NCBI GenBank assembly: GCA_019695095.1
Contig: JAIBAQ010000033.1
Location: 1 to 41,326 of the forward strand
Length of the DNA: 41,326 nucleotides
Origin: Candidatus Hydrogenedentota bacterium
Lineage (GTDB): Bacteria > Hydrogenedentota > Hydrogenedentia > Hydrogenedentales > SLHB01
Reading direction: 5' to 3'
The notes beneath the pieces were generated by a model. The model saw nothing but the letters and a program-made list of their open reading frames with translations. It made no database searches and was not told the origin of the DNA. Both the position numbers and the translations under genes were made by a program. This document shows, piece after piece, positions 1 through 9,215 of this stretch. Every line of letters begins with the position of its first letter. The first letter of the stretch is position 1.

Positions 1-356
1 CAGGTAGCGAACGAAGCGACTCCAGAAACGTAGGGTAGGCCAGAACACGAAAAAGGGGGGTGCCCTTGTGCGGGAAAGGGATTTGGGCAGAGCGCCGGAG
101 TCCGGTCTTGCATGCGCTGCGGGCCGGAGGGATGCCTCTGTACTTTTGACCTTTCGTACGTCCATAATACTTGGAAATTCCGGATAGGATCCGGGATTGG
201 TGTGCGCGAAACAAAGGTAGACGCGTGACAGTAGCTGTGTTGGGGCTCCGGAAAGTACGCAATTCCGGCAGTAAGCGAGCGTGACGCGAGAATGCTTGGT
301 ATATCGTCCGCCGGTGATACCACGGCGGATCGGGTAACATGACAGAGAGGATAATC
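1..356. other. Left-edge region without a confident gene
   Basis: No gene can be supported here. A short reading frame on the minus strand is open to the left edge from about position 113, but it lacks a ribosome binding site and has no recognisable motif. A plus-strand frame ends at a TAG at 31-33 and could be the tail of a gene outside the window. A small inverted repeat (CCGGAT / ATCCGG, 180-194) lies within it. No promoter with both hexamers at good spacing was found for the gene that follows. Confidence 0.4.
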
Positions 357-2024
357 ATGGGGCGTGGTAGTGTTCTGAAGGTCATGGCGATCGCGGCATT
401 TGCGGGTATCCTCCCATTGTCGGCGTATGCTTGGGGACCAACCTCCAAGCGTGCCATCGTGGGAACTAGCTTCCAGGTGCTGGAGCAGTCCTTTAACAAC
501 CCCTTTAAGAATGTCAACGTGGACTATGAGCCGGACGTCATCCGAGGTGCGCTGGCCAATCTGGACGTGCTGGGCGGAGACGTTCCCCTGGGATCGAAGG
601 CGGAAGTCGTCAATGCGATCGGTACCCAGATTCAACTGCTTCGCGAAGCGCGTAAATTTGGCGCGGGCAGCTACTTCGCATTTCGCATGGGAGTCCTGGC
701 AGGTCTCGTTGCCGATGTCTGCCTTCCGTACGCCTACGAAAACGATGCCGCTTCGCAGCAGACGCTGGAGCTCATCGAAAAGGATATTGACGAACACATC
801 ACCGGATACACCTACCGTACGCGTCGCACGCGTCTCGAATACGTGCGAAACCCCACCTTGTACTTCACCAAGGCCGACGAACTGCACGGCGACGCGCGCA
901 CCTTAATCGCCTCGGACTACAAGCGCGGGCTGGGGTACGACGGATTCTTGAAGCAAGGCGGCCAGGTGTTCTTTAACGATGCCGTGCAGGCCGTATCCGA
1001 TGTTTGGTACACCGTGCTGCTTCCCGAAGGCGACTCGGCGGACATAAAGCCTTCCGACCAGGCGTTGACCCGCTATCTGGTCGATCAGATTGAGTATCTG
1101 CTCAAGGTCAAGAAGAACGTGAAGGAGGCCGAGCGCGTCTACGACCAGTTTGCGAAGCAGCGGTCCACCCTGCTCGGCGATTATGAGCGTATCGCGGACG
1201 CGTTCTACGCTACCGGCGACAAGAAAGGCCGTGAGCGCGGCGTGTCGGAGTGGACATCGGCGCTGCAATACAGCGGAAACGAGCGTGACCGGATTCTCAA
1301 GAAGCTATCTCAGCATTACATGAGCGAAGGCAATCGCTTGTTTCAACTGGCTTCCAACAAGGATGCGCCCAACGATACGCTTCAAAACGCTCTAGGCAAT
1401 TTCACGAAGGCCCTTGAGTTCGATCAATCGAATCAAGAAGCGGCAAAGATGATCAATAGCACGCAGGTCGCGATTACCGAGCGCGACCAGCGCTTGAAGC
1501 TCGCCATGGAAACCGTTGCCGCCGGTCAGAGCGTTATGAAGAAGGCCGAGATTGATATGACCGACAACCAGAATGAGCGGGCGCTCGCGAATTTCCGTAC
1601 GGCCATTGTGGTGTTCTCGCAGGTTGGCGACGAGTTTAAGGAACAAGAAACCAGTGCCAACGAGGGCTCGGAAGAAGCCCGCCGCATGATCAACCGCATC
1701 ATCAACAAAGTGCTCGACGAGGCGCAAGACCGTATTGACGAAGGTGACCGGCTTGTGTCTGACAACAAGTTCGATGCGGCCGTGGACGCGTATAAGGGTG
1801 TTCCAACGGTACTCAATGTTGTGCCTGATGACGCGCCGCGCACGCAGGGGCAACAGAAGGCAAAGCTCATTGAGCTTTCGCAGAACAAGGTGAAAGACGC
1901 AGAGACCGCCAAGCGCGCGTTTGAAGAGGCCGAGAAGGCACGCAAAGCCGCCGCTGAGGCCGCGAAGAATGCCCCGGCGGGTGCGGCTCCCGCAGCTCCC
2001 GCGCGGCCAGCGCCTCGCAGGTAG
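357..2024 (+). CDS. Exported protein of unknown function with TPR-like, coiled-coil C-terminal half
   Basis: Predicted secreted or periplasmic protein of 555 residues. I chose the ATG at 357 because GAGAGG at 345-350 stands 6 nt before it; the ATG at 339 has no such site. The N-terminus is a signal peptide (basic start, hydrophobic MAIAAFAGILPLSAYA) with likely cleavage before WGPTSKRAIV. That mature start loosely resembles zinc-dependent phospholipase C / S1-P1-type proteins, whose mature N-terminal Trp binds zinc, but I cannot confirm the remaining ligands. The C-terminal half is helical, with TPR-like segments such as NALGNFTKALEFDQSNQEAA and a long charged coiled coil, and ends in an Ala/Pro-rich tail. 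The gene stands alone and is closed by a strong terminator. Function unknown. Confidence 0.8.
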   Translation: MGRGSVLKVMAIAAFAGILPLSAYAWGPTSKRAIVGTSFQVLEQSFNNPFKNVNVDYEPDVIRGALANLDVLGGDVPLGSKAEVVNAIGTQIQLLREARKFGAGSYFAFRMGVLAGLVADVCLPYAYENDAASQQTLELIEKDIDEHITGYTYRTRRTRLEYVRNPTLYFTKADELHGDARTLIASDYKRGLGYDGFLKQGGQVFFNDAVQAVSDVWYTVLLPEGDSADIKPSDQALTRYLVDQIEYLLKVKKNVKEAERVYDQFAKQRSTLLGDYERIADAFYATGDKKGRERGVSEWTSALQYSGNERDRILKKLSQHYMSEGNRLFQLASNKDAPNDTLQNALGNFTKALEFDQSNQEAAKMINSTQVAITERDQRLKLAMETVAAGQSVMKKAEIDMTDNQNERALANFRTAIVVFSQVGDEFKEQETSANEGSEEARRMINRIINKVLDEAQDRIDEGDRLVSDNKFDAAVDAYKGVPTVLNVVPDDAPRTQGQQKAKLIELSQNKVKDAETAKRAFEEAEKARKAAAEAAKNAPAGAAPAAPARPAPRR

Positions 2025-2040
2025 AGCCTAACTTTTGCGC

Positions 2041-2079
2041 ATGAGGCGGGTTGTAAAGACCCGCCTCATCTGTTTTTTA
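2041..2079 (+). terminator. Strong rho-independent terminator
   Basis: A perfect 11-bp stem (ATGAGGCGGGT at 2041-2051 with ACCCGCCTCAT at 2059-2069) with a 7-nt loop is followed by CTGTTTTTTAT. It lies 16 bases after the stop codon of the exported protein and separates it from the convergent acyl-CoA synthetase. Confidence 0.93.
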
Positions 2080-2122
2080 TCAAACCAATTGCAGGGACCA
2101 AGAACACTTACGGAGTCTGCTC

Positions 2123-3655
2123 TTACGAAGGTTTCCTGCGGCTGACCAAGTCGGCGAACATCTCGGCAATTTCTGGCTTCTTGATCTTGCCTGTCGCGGT
2201 CTTCGGAAGTTCATCCATGAACTCCACGAAGCGTGGACACTTATACGTAGCCAGATGCTGACGGCAATACTCGATGACATCCTGTTCACTCAAAGCAGAG
2301 CCGTTTGCCCGCTTCACGACCGCCAACACCTCTTGCCCCCAGCGCTCTTCATGCACGCCCACAACACAGCATTCCTCAACACCCGGCATAACGGAAAGAA
2401 CATTCTCCACCTGAGCAGGGTAGATGTTCTGCCCGCCCCGGATAATCATGTCTTTCAGGCGGCCGACGATGTAGAGATAACCGTCTTCGTCGAAACGCCC
2501 CAAATCTCCGGTGTGTAACCAACCGCCTTTGAGGACTTCGGCGGTAGCCTCCGGGTCCTTGTAATACCCCTTCATCACGGTGGGGCCCGCGATGAGAATC
2601 TCGCCCACCTCGCCGACCGGAACTTCAAACCCGTCGTCGCCGACGATACGAATGGACGTGTAGCGCAGGGGCGGTCCAACACTGTCCCATCGAATCGGGT
2701 CGCGGTAGTCGGCAACCGCGCTCGCGCAGGTGGCTTCGGTCAGGCCGTATCCCATGATTAAGGGCTTCTTAAGGATTTCCTGGGTGGCGAGGTAAATGCT
2801 CTCGGGGAGTGGAGCCGCGCCCGACGCGAACAGACGAATCGAACTGATGTCTCTTGGCTCTGCCTGCATCATGCGGCACATAACCATGTAGATCGTGGGA
2901 ACAGCGCTCATTACGGTAGCGCGATACTTCTCAATGAACGGCAGAATGGAAAGCGGCGCAAACTTGCGCGTCATGATGACCGTGGCTCCAGCGGACAAGG
3001 GGACCAGTACGGACGTCAACTGAGCATTTACGTGAAAGAGAGGCAGCACCATGAGAAAACGATCGTCGGGAGCCATGGGAATCACGTGCATCAACATGCG
3101 AGTATTTGACAGATAGTTCCGGTGAGTCAGCACGACTCCCTTGGGGGTGCCCGTAGTTCCCGATGTGTAGATGATCGCCGCCTCGTCCTCGGCCGTGATG
3201 GGTATTGCCGGAAATTCGGACACCGGCTCCAGCAGCACATCAAAGCAATCCAACCCTTCCGCGCCGTCGCCGGTGATGAAGATGTGCTTGAGCCTCGGAA
3301 CCAGCTTCTTCGCGTGTTCGCACAACGGCGCGAAATCCGCGAGGGTCACGAGTGTCTCCGCGTCGCTATTGTCGAGTATGTAGGCGATTTCTTGAGGTTT
3401 CAGAAGCGGATTGACAGGAACCATCAGCGCGCCGATGCGCCCCAGTCCCAGCATCAGGTACACGAACTCGACACAGTTGCCGAGTACGATCAGTACTTTG
3501 TCGCCCTTCTTCACCCCTCTTGCGGCTAAGTTGACCGCAACGCGGTTCGCCATCTCGTTCACGAGCGTGTACGAGTATTCTTCACCGTCGCATATTAGAA
3601 AGGCCTTGTCTTTGAGCGAACACGCGCGCTCTTCCAGTAAGTGCGTGATAGTCAC
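2123..3655 (-). CDS. AMP-dependent acyl-CoA synthetase (long-chain fatty acid CoA ligase-like)
   Basis: Adenylate-forming enzyme of the ANL superfamily, 510 residues, the usual length for the family. It is expected to activate a carboxylic acid, most likely a fatty acid, with ATP and join it to coenzyme A in the cytoplasm. Visible motifs are the phosphate loop YTSGTTGTPKG (residues 163-173), GYGLTEAT, the GWLHTGDLG block, the hinge region GRLKDMIIRGGQNIYP, and the C-terminal catalytic lysine region PKTATGKIKK. The start is a GTG at 3655 preceded by a GGGGGAG ribosome binding site. Nothing around it names the substrate: the neighbours are unrelated genes. Family assignment is firm; chain-length specificity is not. 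Confidence 0.92.
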   Translation of the reverse strand: MTITHLLEERACSLKDKAFLICDGEEYSYTLVNEMANRVAVNLAARGVKKGDKVLIVLGNCVEFVYLMLGLGRIGALMVPVNPLLKPQEIAYILDNSDAETLVTLADFAPLCEHAKKLVPRLKHIFITGDGAEGLDCFDVLLEPVSEFPAIPITAEDEAAIIYTSGTTGTPKGVVLTHRNYLSNTRMLMHVIPMAPDDRFLMVLPLFHVNAQLTSVLVPLSAGATVIMTRKFAPLSILPFIEKYRATVMSAVPTIYMVMCRMMQAEPRDISSIRLFASGAAPLPESIYLATQEILKKPLIMGYGLTEATCASAVADYRDPIRWDSVGPPLRYTSIRIVGDDGFEVPVGEVGEILIAGPTVMKGYYKDPEATAEVLKGGWLHTGDLGRFDEDGYLYIVGRLKDMIIRGGQNIYPAQVENVLSVMPGVEECCVVGVHEERWGQEVLAVVKRANGSALSEQDVIEYCRQHLATYKCPRFVEFMDELPKTATGKIKKPEIAEMFADLVSRRKPS

Positions 3656-3750
3656 GGTGGTCAGTCTCCCCCTGGCTCAAGGGTCTCCGGATCGTGCACC
3701 GGATTTTCCTTGTTACGTCTATGTCAGTACGCTTCCGCGTTGATCCCGGT

Positions 3751-4470
3751 TTAAGGTTGCGCGGCTGCCGGAAACGCGCGCAGTCTCACATTTCGTATGG
3801 CACCCGTAGTCTGCCAAGTCGCGATTCCCAACGGGCACGACTTCTCGACTTCCCATCGAATGCCGATCTTCCGGCCTTCCGTCGATTCGTCAATCACGTT
3901 CTCTTCGTCAATCCATGCTTCAATCTTCTTCGGAGTGACCCGAAGACGGATGGAGTACCACTTGCCGTTCTCGAAATCCCGCCACGTGGCTGAGCCGTTT
4001 TCAGATGCGTCCATATGGTCGAAGGAGGATAGCCCCACCAACCTGCCACCCCAGCCACCGAGAATTAACGAACAGAAGTCGTCGTTGTACGGGAACGTCA
4101 AACCGCAGAAGAAATCCGAGCCTTCAACGCGCTTGGCCTCGAGTGTGATCTCGTAATTCATCTTCGCCAGCGGGCCCTTCCAGCGAATACCGGTCATGTC
4201 ATTACCCGTACCGATCACGACCGTATCGCCTTCCAACGTTACTTTGCCCTGTCCATAGAAATCGGAAGTCTCCCAAGCCTTGCCCTCTTCAAACTGCCCT
4301 TCCGGCATCGTCTTTCCGTCTTTGTCGACGTTGCACTTCATCGTGAAGTCGATGGGCACCGACTTGGGCTTCTCGTCCTTCGCATAAACCGTCATACAGC
4401 AGGTCGTCACCGCGGCCAATGCAATTACCGCCCGGCTCACCGCCCTGCTCCGATCCTGACTTGCGCGCAT
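3751..4470 (-). CDS. Secreted DUF1080-like (concanavalin-type fold) protein
   Basis: Predicted exported protein of 239 residues. The ATG at 4470 is chosen because AAGGAG lies 7 nt upstream; an in-frame ATG at 4542 would add 24 residues without a good site. The N-terminus has a signal peptide (AVIALAAVTTCCMTVYA, cleavage before KDEKP). The rest (phrases such as GKWYSIRLRVTPKKIEAWIDEENVID, and a closing IRNVRLRAF) matches the style of the DUF1080 / 3-keto-disaccharide hydrolase family, a jelly-roll fold that binds or cleaves sugars and is abundant in polysaccharide degraders. Substrate unknown. A repeat copy lies 61 nt upstream of its start codon, so the repeat may sit in its leader or promoter. 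Confidence 0.72.
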   Translation of the reverse strand: MRASQDRSRAVSRAVIALAAVTTCCMTVYAKDEKPKSVPIDFTMKCNVDKDGKTMPEGQFEEGKAWETSDFYGQGKVTLEGDTVVIGTGNDMTGIRWKGPLAKMNYEITLEAKRVEGSDFFCGLTFPYNDDFCSLILGGWGGRLVGLSSFDHMDASENGSATWRDFENGKWYSIRLRVTPKKIEAWIDEENVIDESTEGRKIGIRWEVEKSCPLGIATWQTTGAIRNVRLRAFPAAAQP

Positions 4471-4531
4471 ACTGTTCTCCTTTATGGGCGCATCCACGCT
4501 GCCGCAGAGTCCCTTAACGGCCTCCCATCCC

Positions 4532-4695
4532 GCAATTCGCACCGGCGCTAATTGCTCACGTGCAAGACTTTGAGGTTATGCCATGAGGATTCCTCACGAG
4601 CACACTCTGTCTGTGGATATCCGCTCTGTTCTTTGCTGCAAGACTCTCATTTCCACTGGTTACAGAATATGTTCACGTGTGTTCGTGAGAAATCC
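4532..4695 (+). repeat. Bipartite palindromic repeat, copy A (shortened first palindrome)
   Basis: Copy A of an intergenic repeat with four copies in this window. The first part (4532-4555) is a 24-bp version of a palindrome that is 40 bp in the other copies. A 31-nt spacer follows (4556-4586) containing CACGTGCAA and GAGGTTATGCCATGA, shared almost exactly with copies B and C. The second part (4587-4695, 109 bp) has inverted ends: GGATTCCTCACGAGCACAC at its left, and at its right a sequence whose complement begins GGATTTCTCACGAACACAC. It lies between two divergently transcribed genes. Confidence 0.85.
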
Positions 4696-4859
4696 AGACT
4701 ATGATACTCCATTCGCATTCCCCGACACACACGCGCGAAGGTGCGGCTTACGCGCAGTATATTGTGATCAGTACAGTGAGAATTGACCATCCTGTAGGTG
4801 CAACCTCAGAATGCGCTCGGTCAGGCAGGAGTGCGGCGCTGCAACACCGGAGATCAGTC
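4696..4859. other. Intergenic leader of the SGNH hydrolase gene
   Basis: Sequence between repeat copy A and the SGNH hydrolase. A TTGACC at about 4785 could serve as a -35 box, but no good -10 follows at the right distance. No gene seen. Confidence 0.35.
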
Positions 4860-5828
4860 ATGAGCGATTTGGCCAACGAATCCCGTACTCGGCGAACCTC
4901 GGCCCCCCGCATTGCCGTATTGGCCCTCGCATCCGCCGTCCTGATTGGCGGTGCGCTTGGGTATTACCATTACTATCTGTCCCGCCCAATTGGAAGTGGC
5001 CCGGCAGGGCCTTCCGTACCGCTGGAACCGTTTCAGAAGACATGGGGGGACGGCCCTGTCGTCTTGCTGGGATTGGGCGACAGCGTTACGGCGGGTTACG
5101 GCGCATCACCGGGACTCTCCTATGTTGAGCGATTGGCGAAGAATCCACCGGATGAATTCGCCGACATGCAAGGTCGTTCACTCGCGGCAGTGTTTCCAAT
5201 GCTGACGCTGCGCAACGAGTCCGTGTCCGGAAGTACTTCCATAGACTGCATCGAATCACAGATTCCAAGACTCTCGCCGTTCGACGCGAACACCAGGGGC
5301 GTGGTCGTGGTGACGACCGGCGGGAATGACCTCATCCATATGTACGGGCGCATTCCACCGCGCGAAGGGGCGATGTATGGCGCGACGATGGAGCAGGCCA
5401 AACCGTGGATTGCCAATTTCGAATCGCGCATGCACACGATTCTGGAGCGCATCACCGCACTGTTTCCGGGCGGGTGTCACATCTTTCTGGCGACCATCTA
5501 CGATCCGACCGACGGATCGGCCGATGCGCCCGCGGCGGGCTTACCGCAATGGCCGGACGGCGTGGCGATTCTCGCGGAGTACAATCGCATCATCAAGGCG
5601 TGCGCGGAGAAGTACTCCAATGTGCATGTCGTGGATATGCATGAGGCCTTTCTCGGGCACGGCGTACATTGCGCGCGGCCTTGGAAGCCCCATTACCGCA
5701 GCGACGACCCGCACTACTGGTACTACGATAATCTCGAGGACCCCAACGATCGGGGGTACGACGCAATACGCAGGTTGTTCTTAATGGAGATGGTCGAGGT
5801 GTATGCGCAGGGGACGCAACGGACGTAA
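4860..5828 (+). CDS. Membrane-anchored SGNH/GDSL-type hydrolase
   Basis: Predicted lipase/esterase-like protein of 322 residues. The ATG at 4860 is preceded by GGAGA at 4849-4853, giving a basic N-terminus and one membrane segment (about residues 18-37, VLALASAVLIGGALGYYHYY), so the enzyme is probably anchored facing the periplasm. Block I is GLGDSVTAGYG with nucleophile Ser75; the Gly/Asn oxyanion-hole block is GGND at 154-157. In block V the usual Asp-x-x-His-Pro reads LEDPNDRGY (about 292-300), with Asp where the catalytic His is expected. A DDPH at 282-285 might supply the missing His. Activity is therefore uncertain although the fold is clear. Confidence 0.82.
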   Translation: MSDLANESRTRRTSAPRIAVLALASAVLIGGALGYYHYYLSRPIGSGPAGPSVPLEPFQKTWGDGPVVLLGLGDSVTAGYGASPGLSYVERLAKNPPDEFADMQGRSLAAVFPMLTLRNESVSGSTSIDCIESQIPRLSPFDANTRGVVVVTTGGNDLIHMYGRIPPREGAMYGATMEQAKPWIANFESRMHTILERITALFPGGCHIFLATIYDPTDGSADAPAAGLPQWPDGVAILAEYNRIIKACAEKYSNVHVVDMHEAFLGHGVHCARPWKPHYRSDDPHYWYYDNLEDPNDRGYDAIRRLFLMEMVEVYAQGTQRT

Positions 5829-5873
5829 GCAGCAATTCGTCGAATACCCAGATGCAAACGACTTGGAGTCCTG

Positions 5874-8162
5874 CTATTTCTTGTTGAACTCGATAACACG
5901 GGCCTCACGTGGAGCCAGGTGGAGGTCGAGCGTATAGTCGCCGCCCTTGTAGTATCCGATGAGCGTGCGAGCCGTGCCGTCGTTGGCGAAGATATCCGCA
6001 TGACTTGGAATGGCGTAGTCTTTTTCCGGCAAGGGAATGGATACGCGAAGTTCTTGCCCCGTGATGCTCACGATAGCGACGGCTACGTCACCGTCGGGCG
6101 CGCGCCACGCTGACGCCATGACAACAGGGACGGTCTTGCGAGATTCTTTGAGATGCTCGCGTTGGCCAGCGTATATAGACAGGCGCGAAATATCGAGTTC
6201 GTCTTCAGGTGCATGAAATGAAGGGGGACGAAGGTACGCACCTCGCAAAAGGTACTTGCTCATCTCCCGGTGCATCCGCGCGAGCTTGAACACGAAGTTC
6301 ATTTCATCACCACGCGAATCGCAGAGGTCGGGGCGATAGTTCGCGATCGACGGTTGTTGTCCCCACACAAACGTGCGTGCCTGTTCAAGCATGAACTGCC
6401 GCGAAAACTTCCTGTCGAGAAGTCCCAGGGGTTCCGCGGGCGCGAATTCTGCGGGCCACAACTCGTCATAAGGCGGCATGGTAAGCGAACCGTACGTGCC
6501 GAAGAACACCGCGTGATCGTGATACACGGCGTGGAAGAACGGAACGGGCTCCCAGAGGTCGCGAGCCATGAAGCGCTCGGTGCTGACCTGAAGATTGAGC
6601 ATCAGGTCGAGGTAAGGGAGCCAGGCCTCGCCGCAACCCTCGCCAGCCAGCGCCACGGGTTTGGAAGGTTCGCACCTCGTGCGAATGTCCGCTTGCAGCA
6701 TGCGGAATCCGTTCATCCAGTACGAGCCCCCGCCCAAGGGGTGGCCGTGCGTGGAGTCGTAGCAGGCTAAGCTTGAACACGCCTGATCCATGTAGATGCC
6801 ATCGACGCCCAAATTCCGCACGGCCTTCTCCGCAATGCCTGCGTAGGTGTCGCGCCAAAAGGCTGTGCCCATGCACATCGATGCGCACGGGACGTTCATG
6901 AAGATGTTGTATACCTCGGGCCGTACGTGGCCCTCCGCGTCTTTGACGGCATACCGCTCGGCGTTCTGTGTCTTCCAGCTTTCCGTGGTCATACCCCATA
7001 GGCGCTGGTTCATGTAGACGATTGCGTGTACGCCCTTTGCCTGCGCGGCGGATAAGGCTCGCATGAAGGGCTCGTCGCCATCGCGCGGCGGCAGGTATTC
7101 GGGGAATCCCGCGTCGTAGGGGCAACCATGCCACCAGTGCCATAACACGCTGACCGGGAGTTGGGAGCGCTCGGAGAGGTCTACGGCAGGTTCCAACACC
7201 CCCGATGCTTTGCCACGGTTCCAAATCCAAATTCCAGTATCGGTGACCCACGCAGGCGTGACCCCGAGCTTTAGCCGGCTTTGCTTGGCCCAGGGCTGCT
7301 CGATGGCCCATGCGCGATACATCTCCGCGGCGGTGTACCAGTCGCCTTGGTACGCGCCAAGGATGACATCGTAGGGCATGGCATAGCGCGCGGCATCGGC
7401 CCCGCTCTCCGGGAGGTGGACGATCTCAACGCCAAGACTGCCTTTGCCATTGCCGAAAACGGCGAAGCGCTTCTGGCGCGTTTCCGAATCGTTGCAGGCC
7501 ACATAGAGCCCGGCGCCTTCCCCGTCATAGAGCGCGAGGCATTGCATGGAGAGGATGCCCGGATATCCCCACTCGTTTCGTTTGGGAGTCCCATCGGCCC
7601 CATTCATGGCTTTGCGCGGCTGGCCGGTGAGTTCGCCCATCCACATCGGGACAACAAGAGTTTCGTTCGGTTGCGGCGCAATGTTCTCGATGTGCGGAAA
7701 GTGGACAGCTTTGATAGGAATGCCGGTGGCATTCTCGATGCGGAGCCGCCAACGGCTCATCGGCTGATCCTCAGCCAGCGCAATCGACGCGACGACCCGC
7801 AGGTCCGGAGCGGAAGCCAGGCCGAAGTCGGACCAGACCCATTCGAGCGTTTGCGGATCTCCGGACGAGCGGCCTGCCCTGAACGTCTTTGCGGTATCCG
7901 CGTCGAATCCCGGGACAGTAGCGTTCAAGGTATCGACGGACCAGAGTGGCGATTTGAAGGCGAGGTCAACGAATTCATGTCCGCTGCGCGGGTCCGCAAA
8001 GCCGACAAGACGCCCATGTTCCGGGTCGGCGGCGATACGGAGCGGATCGGCGAAGGCAAGCGTTGAGGCAAGGAGTAGGGCCGCGAGTAATAGGGCAAGG
8101 TAAAGACGACGTAGCCCAGGACAATCACACCAACGATAAGGACTGTTGCATGAATAAGACAT
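5874..8162 (-). CDS. Secreted DUF6259-like glycoside hydrolase-type protein
   Basis: Large predicted exported protein, 762 residues from the ATG at 8162 (GAGG 8 nt upstream), which leaves 13 bases after the stop of the acetyltransferase gene upstream. The signal peptide is the run LALLLAALLLASTLAFA, cleavage before DPLRI. The middle resembles a TIM-barrel alpha-galactosidase-like enzyme as found in DUF6259 proteins: VLWHWWHGCPYDAGFPEYLPP, YMNQRLWG, LGVDGIYMDQACSS (a strand ending in an acidic residue typical of retaining glycosidases), and GEGCGEAWLPYLDLML. A beta-rich C-terminal domain follows. It probably acts on polysaccharide outside the cytoplasm; substrate unknown. It is likely co-transcribed with the AAC(3)-family gene. 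Confidence 0.75.
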   Translation of the reverse strand: MSYSCNSPYRWCDCPGLRRLYLALLLAALLLASTLAFADPLRIAADPEHGRLVGFADPRSGHEFVDLAFKSPLWSVDTLNATVPGFDADTAKTFRAGRSSGDPQTLEWVWSDFGLASAPDLRVVASIALAEDQPMSRWRLRIENATGIPIKAVHFPHIENIAPQPNETLVVPMWMGELTGQPRKAMNGADGTPKRNEWGYPGILSMQCLALYDGEGAGLYVACNDSETRQKRFAVFGNGKGSLGVEIVHLPESGADAARYAMPYDVILGAYQGDWYTAAEMYRAWAIEQPWAKQSRLKLGVTPAWVTDTGIWIWNRGKASGVLEPAVDLSERSQLPVSVLWHWWHGCPYDAGFPEYLPPRDGDEPFMRALSAAQAKGVHAIVYMNQRLWGMTTESWKTQNAERYAVKDAEGHVRPEVYNIFMNVPCASMCMGTAFWRDTYAGIAEKAVRNLGVDGIYMDQACSSLACYDSTHGHPLGGGSYWMNGFRMLQADIRTRCEPSKPVALAGEGCGEAWLPYLDLMLNLQVSTERFMARDLWEPVPFFHAVYHDHAVFFGTYGSLTMPPYDELWPAEFAPAEPLGLLDRKFSRQFMLEQARTFVWGQQPSIANYRPDLCDSRGDEMNFVFKLARMHREMSKYLLRGAYLRPPSFHAPEDELDISRLSIYAGQREHLKESRKTVPVVMASAWRAPDGDVAVAIVSITGQELRVSIPLPEKDYAIPSHADIFANDGTARTLIGYYKGGDYTLDLHLAPREARVIEFNKK

Positions 8163-8175
8163 TTCGCTTGCCTCG

Positions 8176-8988
8176 CTACGTCCGGTTGGCCTCGAACCAA
8201 CGAATCGCATAATCGACTAATGCGCGTTGTCGCATGAGGACCGCAGCCGCTGCTCCCGCGTTGCCAAAGACAGCCTGTCCGGTCTCGTTAAAGGCGCGGC
8301 CGAGGGAATCAAAGTCACTCGAATCGCAGTTGAGACCGTCAAAGGAGACCCACACGCGTTGGTCATCCTTGCGTATCGGAGCCCATTGAGTCACGACTCG
8401 TTTGGCTGCGTAGTCCGCTCGATGCTCCGCGAGGTGGAGCGACGTGTTGTTTTCGTGTCCCACGCCAAGGAGAAGCACCCAGCCGTCAAGCTCGTAAATG
8501 CGGGCAAGGGGAGAGCCCTCGCCAAGCCCATAGGCGAGAGAATGCTCGGAAACGACGGCCGATGCATGCGGTCCTCGCGCCGCGAACGAAACATGCGGAT
8601 GTGCGCTTCGGACCACGCCGGTTTGCTTGCGGAAACACTCCGGAATAGACCCCATGCTTCGGGTGGGCGTGAGATCGGGGTCGTATGCCGGTAGTGACTC
8701 GCGTATAACCGGCCACCATTCGCGGGGCACCGGCGGAGAACCCCACGGCGCAGGGTCCGAAAGATGTGTCGAGTGGGTTGGCATGACCAACGTGCCGGAC
8801 GGCCCCAGTGCCTCTTCGAGCGCCAGAACCACCGCCTGGGCCGCACCACACACCCACCCTATACTGCCCATCGAAGAATGGACGAGCAGCACATCGCAGC
8901 GGTCAATTCCCAGTTCACGAAAGTCGTGCGCAAGGGAATCGACGGTGTTGGGACGGTTGGAGTGAATGACGACATGCTCTTCTGACAT
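8176..8988 (-). CDS. AAC(3)-family N-acetyltransferase
   Basis: Protein of 270 residues, the normal length for the AAC(3) (Antibiotic_NAT) family, which moves an acetyl group from acetyl-CoA to an amine. Typical stretches are VLLVHSSMGSIGW, ALGPSGTLVMPTHS, SIPECFRKQTGVVRSAHPHVSFAARG and LLLGVGHENNTSLHLAEHR. The ATG at 8988 is chosen with GGGTAGG just upstream; an earlier in-frame ATG at 9012 is also possible, and longer extensions look non-coding. The name recalls aminoglycoside resistance, but in environmental bacteria many members have other or unknown amine substrates. Pairing with a secreted glycosidase-like gene suggests an amino-sugar context (inference). Confidence 0.88.
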   Translation of the reverse strand: MSEEHVVIHSNRPNTVDSLAHDFRELGIDRCDVLLVHSSMGSIGWVCGAAQAVVLALEEALGPSGTLVMPTHSTHLSDPAPWGSPPVPREWWPVIRESLPAYDPDLTPTRSMGSIPECFRKQTGVVRSAHPHVSFAARGPHASAVVSEHSLAYGLGEGSPLARIYELDGWVLLLGVGHENNTSLHLAEHRADYAAKRVVTQWAPIRKDDQRVWVSFDGLNCDSSDFDSLGRAFNETGQAVFGNAGAAAAVLMRQRALVDYAIRWFEANRT

Positions 8989-9215
8989 GGAACCTACCCC
9001 GTAAACCTCCATTGTACGCATAGTTGGACCACGTTTTGTATCGGCGAGACTTGGAGTGGGCGCAAAACGCAAGCTGCCGTTTTCGCCAATTCCGCGACTT
9101 TCATTCTGGGAAAGGATGGGGTATAGTGAATAGGGTGCGCAAATAGCGCGTCTAGTTGGATGTAATGCAAGATGGCTGTCGAGCCACCCTGTAGGTAAAG
9201 ACCATGGAGGATACG

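Noticed and set aside
145-174. TTGACC near CATAAT as a promoter for the first gene
   Set aside because: Spacing between the two boxes is about 12 bases, too short for sigma70.
6466-7311. Long alternative-frame open reading frames inside the DUF6259-like gene
   Set aside because: They are shadows in other frames of a gene with clear domain content, with Arg/Pro/Ala-rich translations typical of GC-rich DNA.
8176-8988. Aminoglycoside resistance gene
   Set aside because: The family is broad; context with a secreted glycosidase-like gene and no mobile element gives no reason to call a resistance function.
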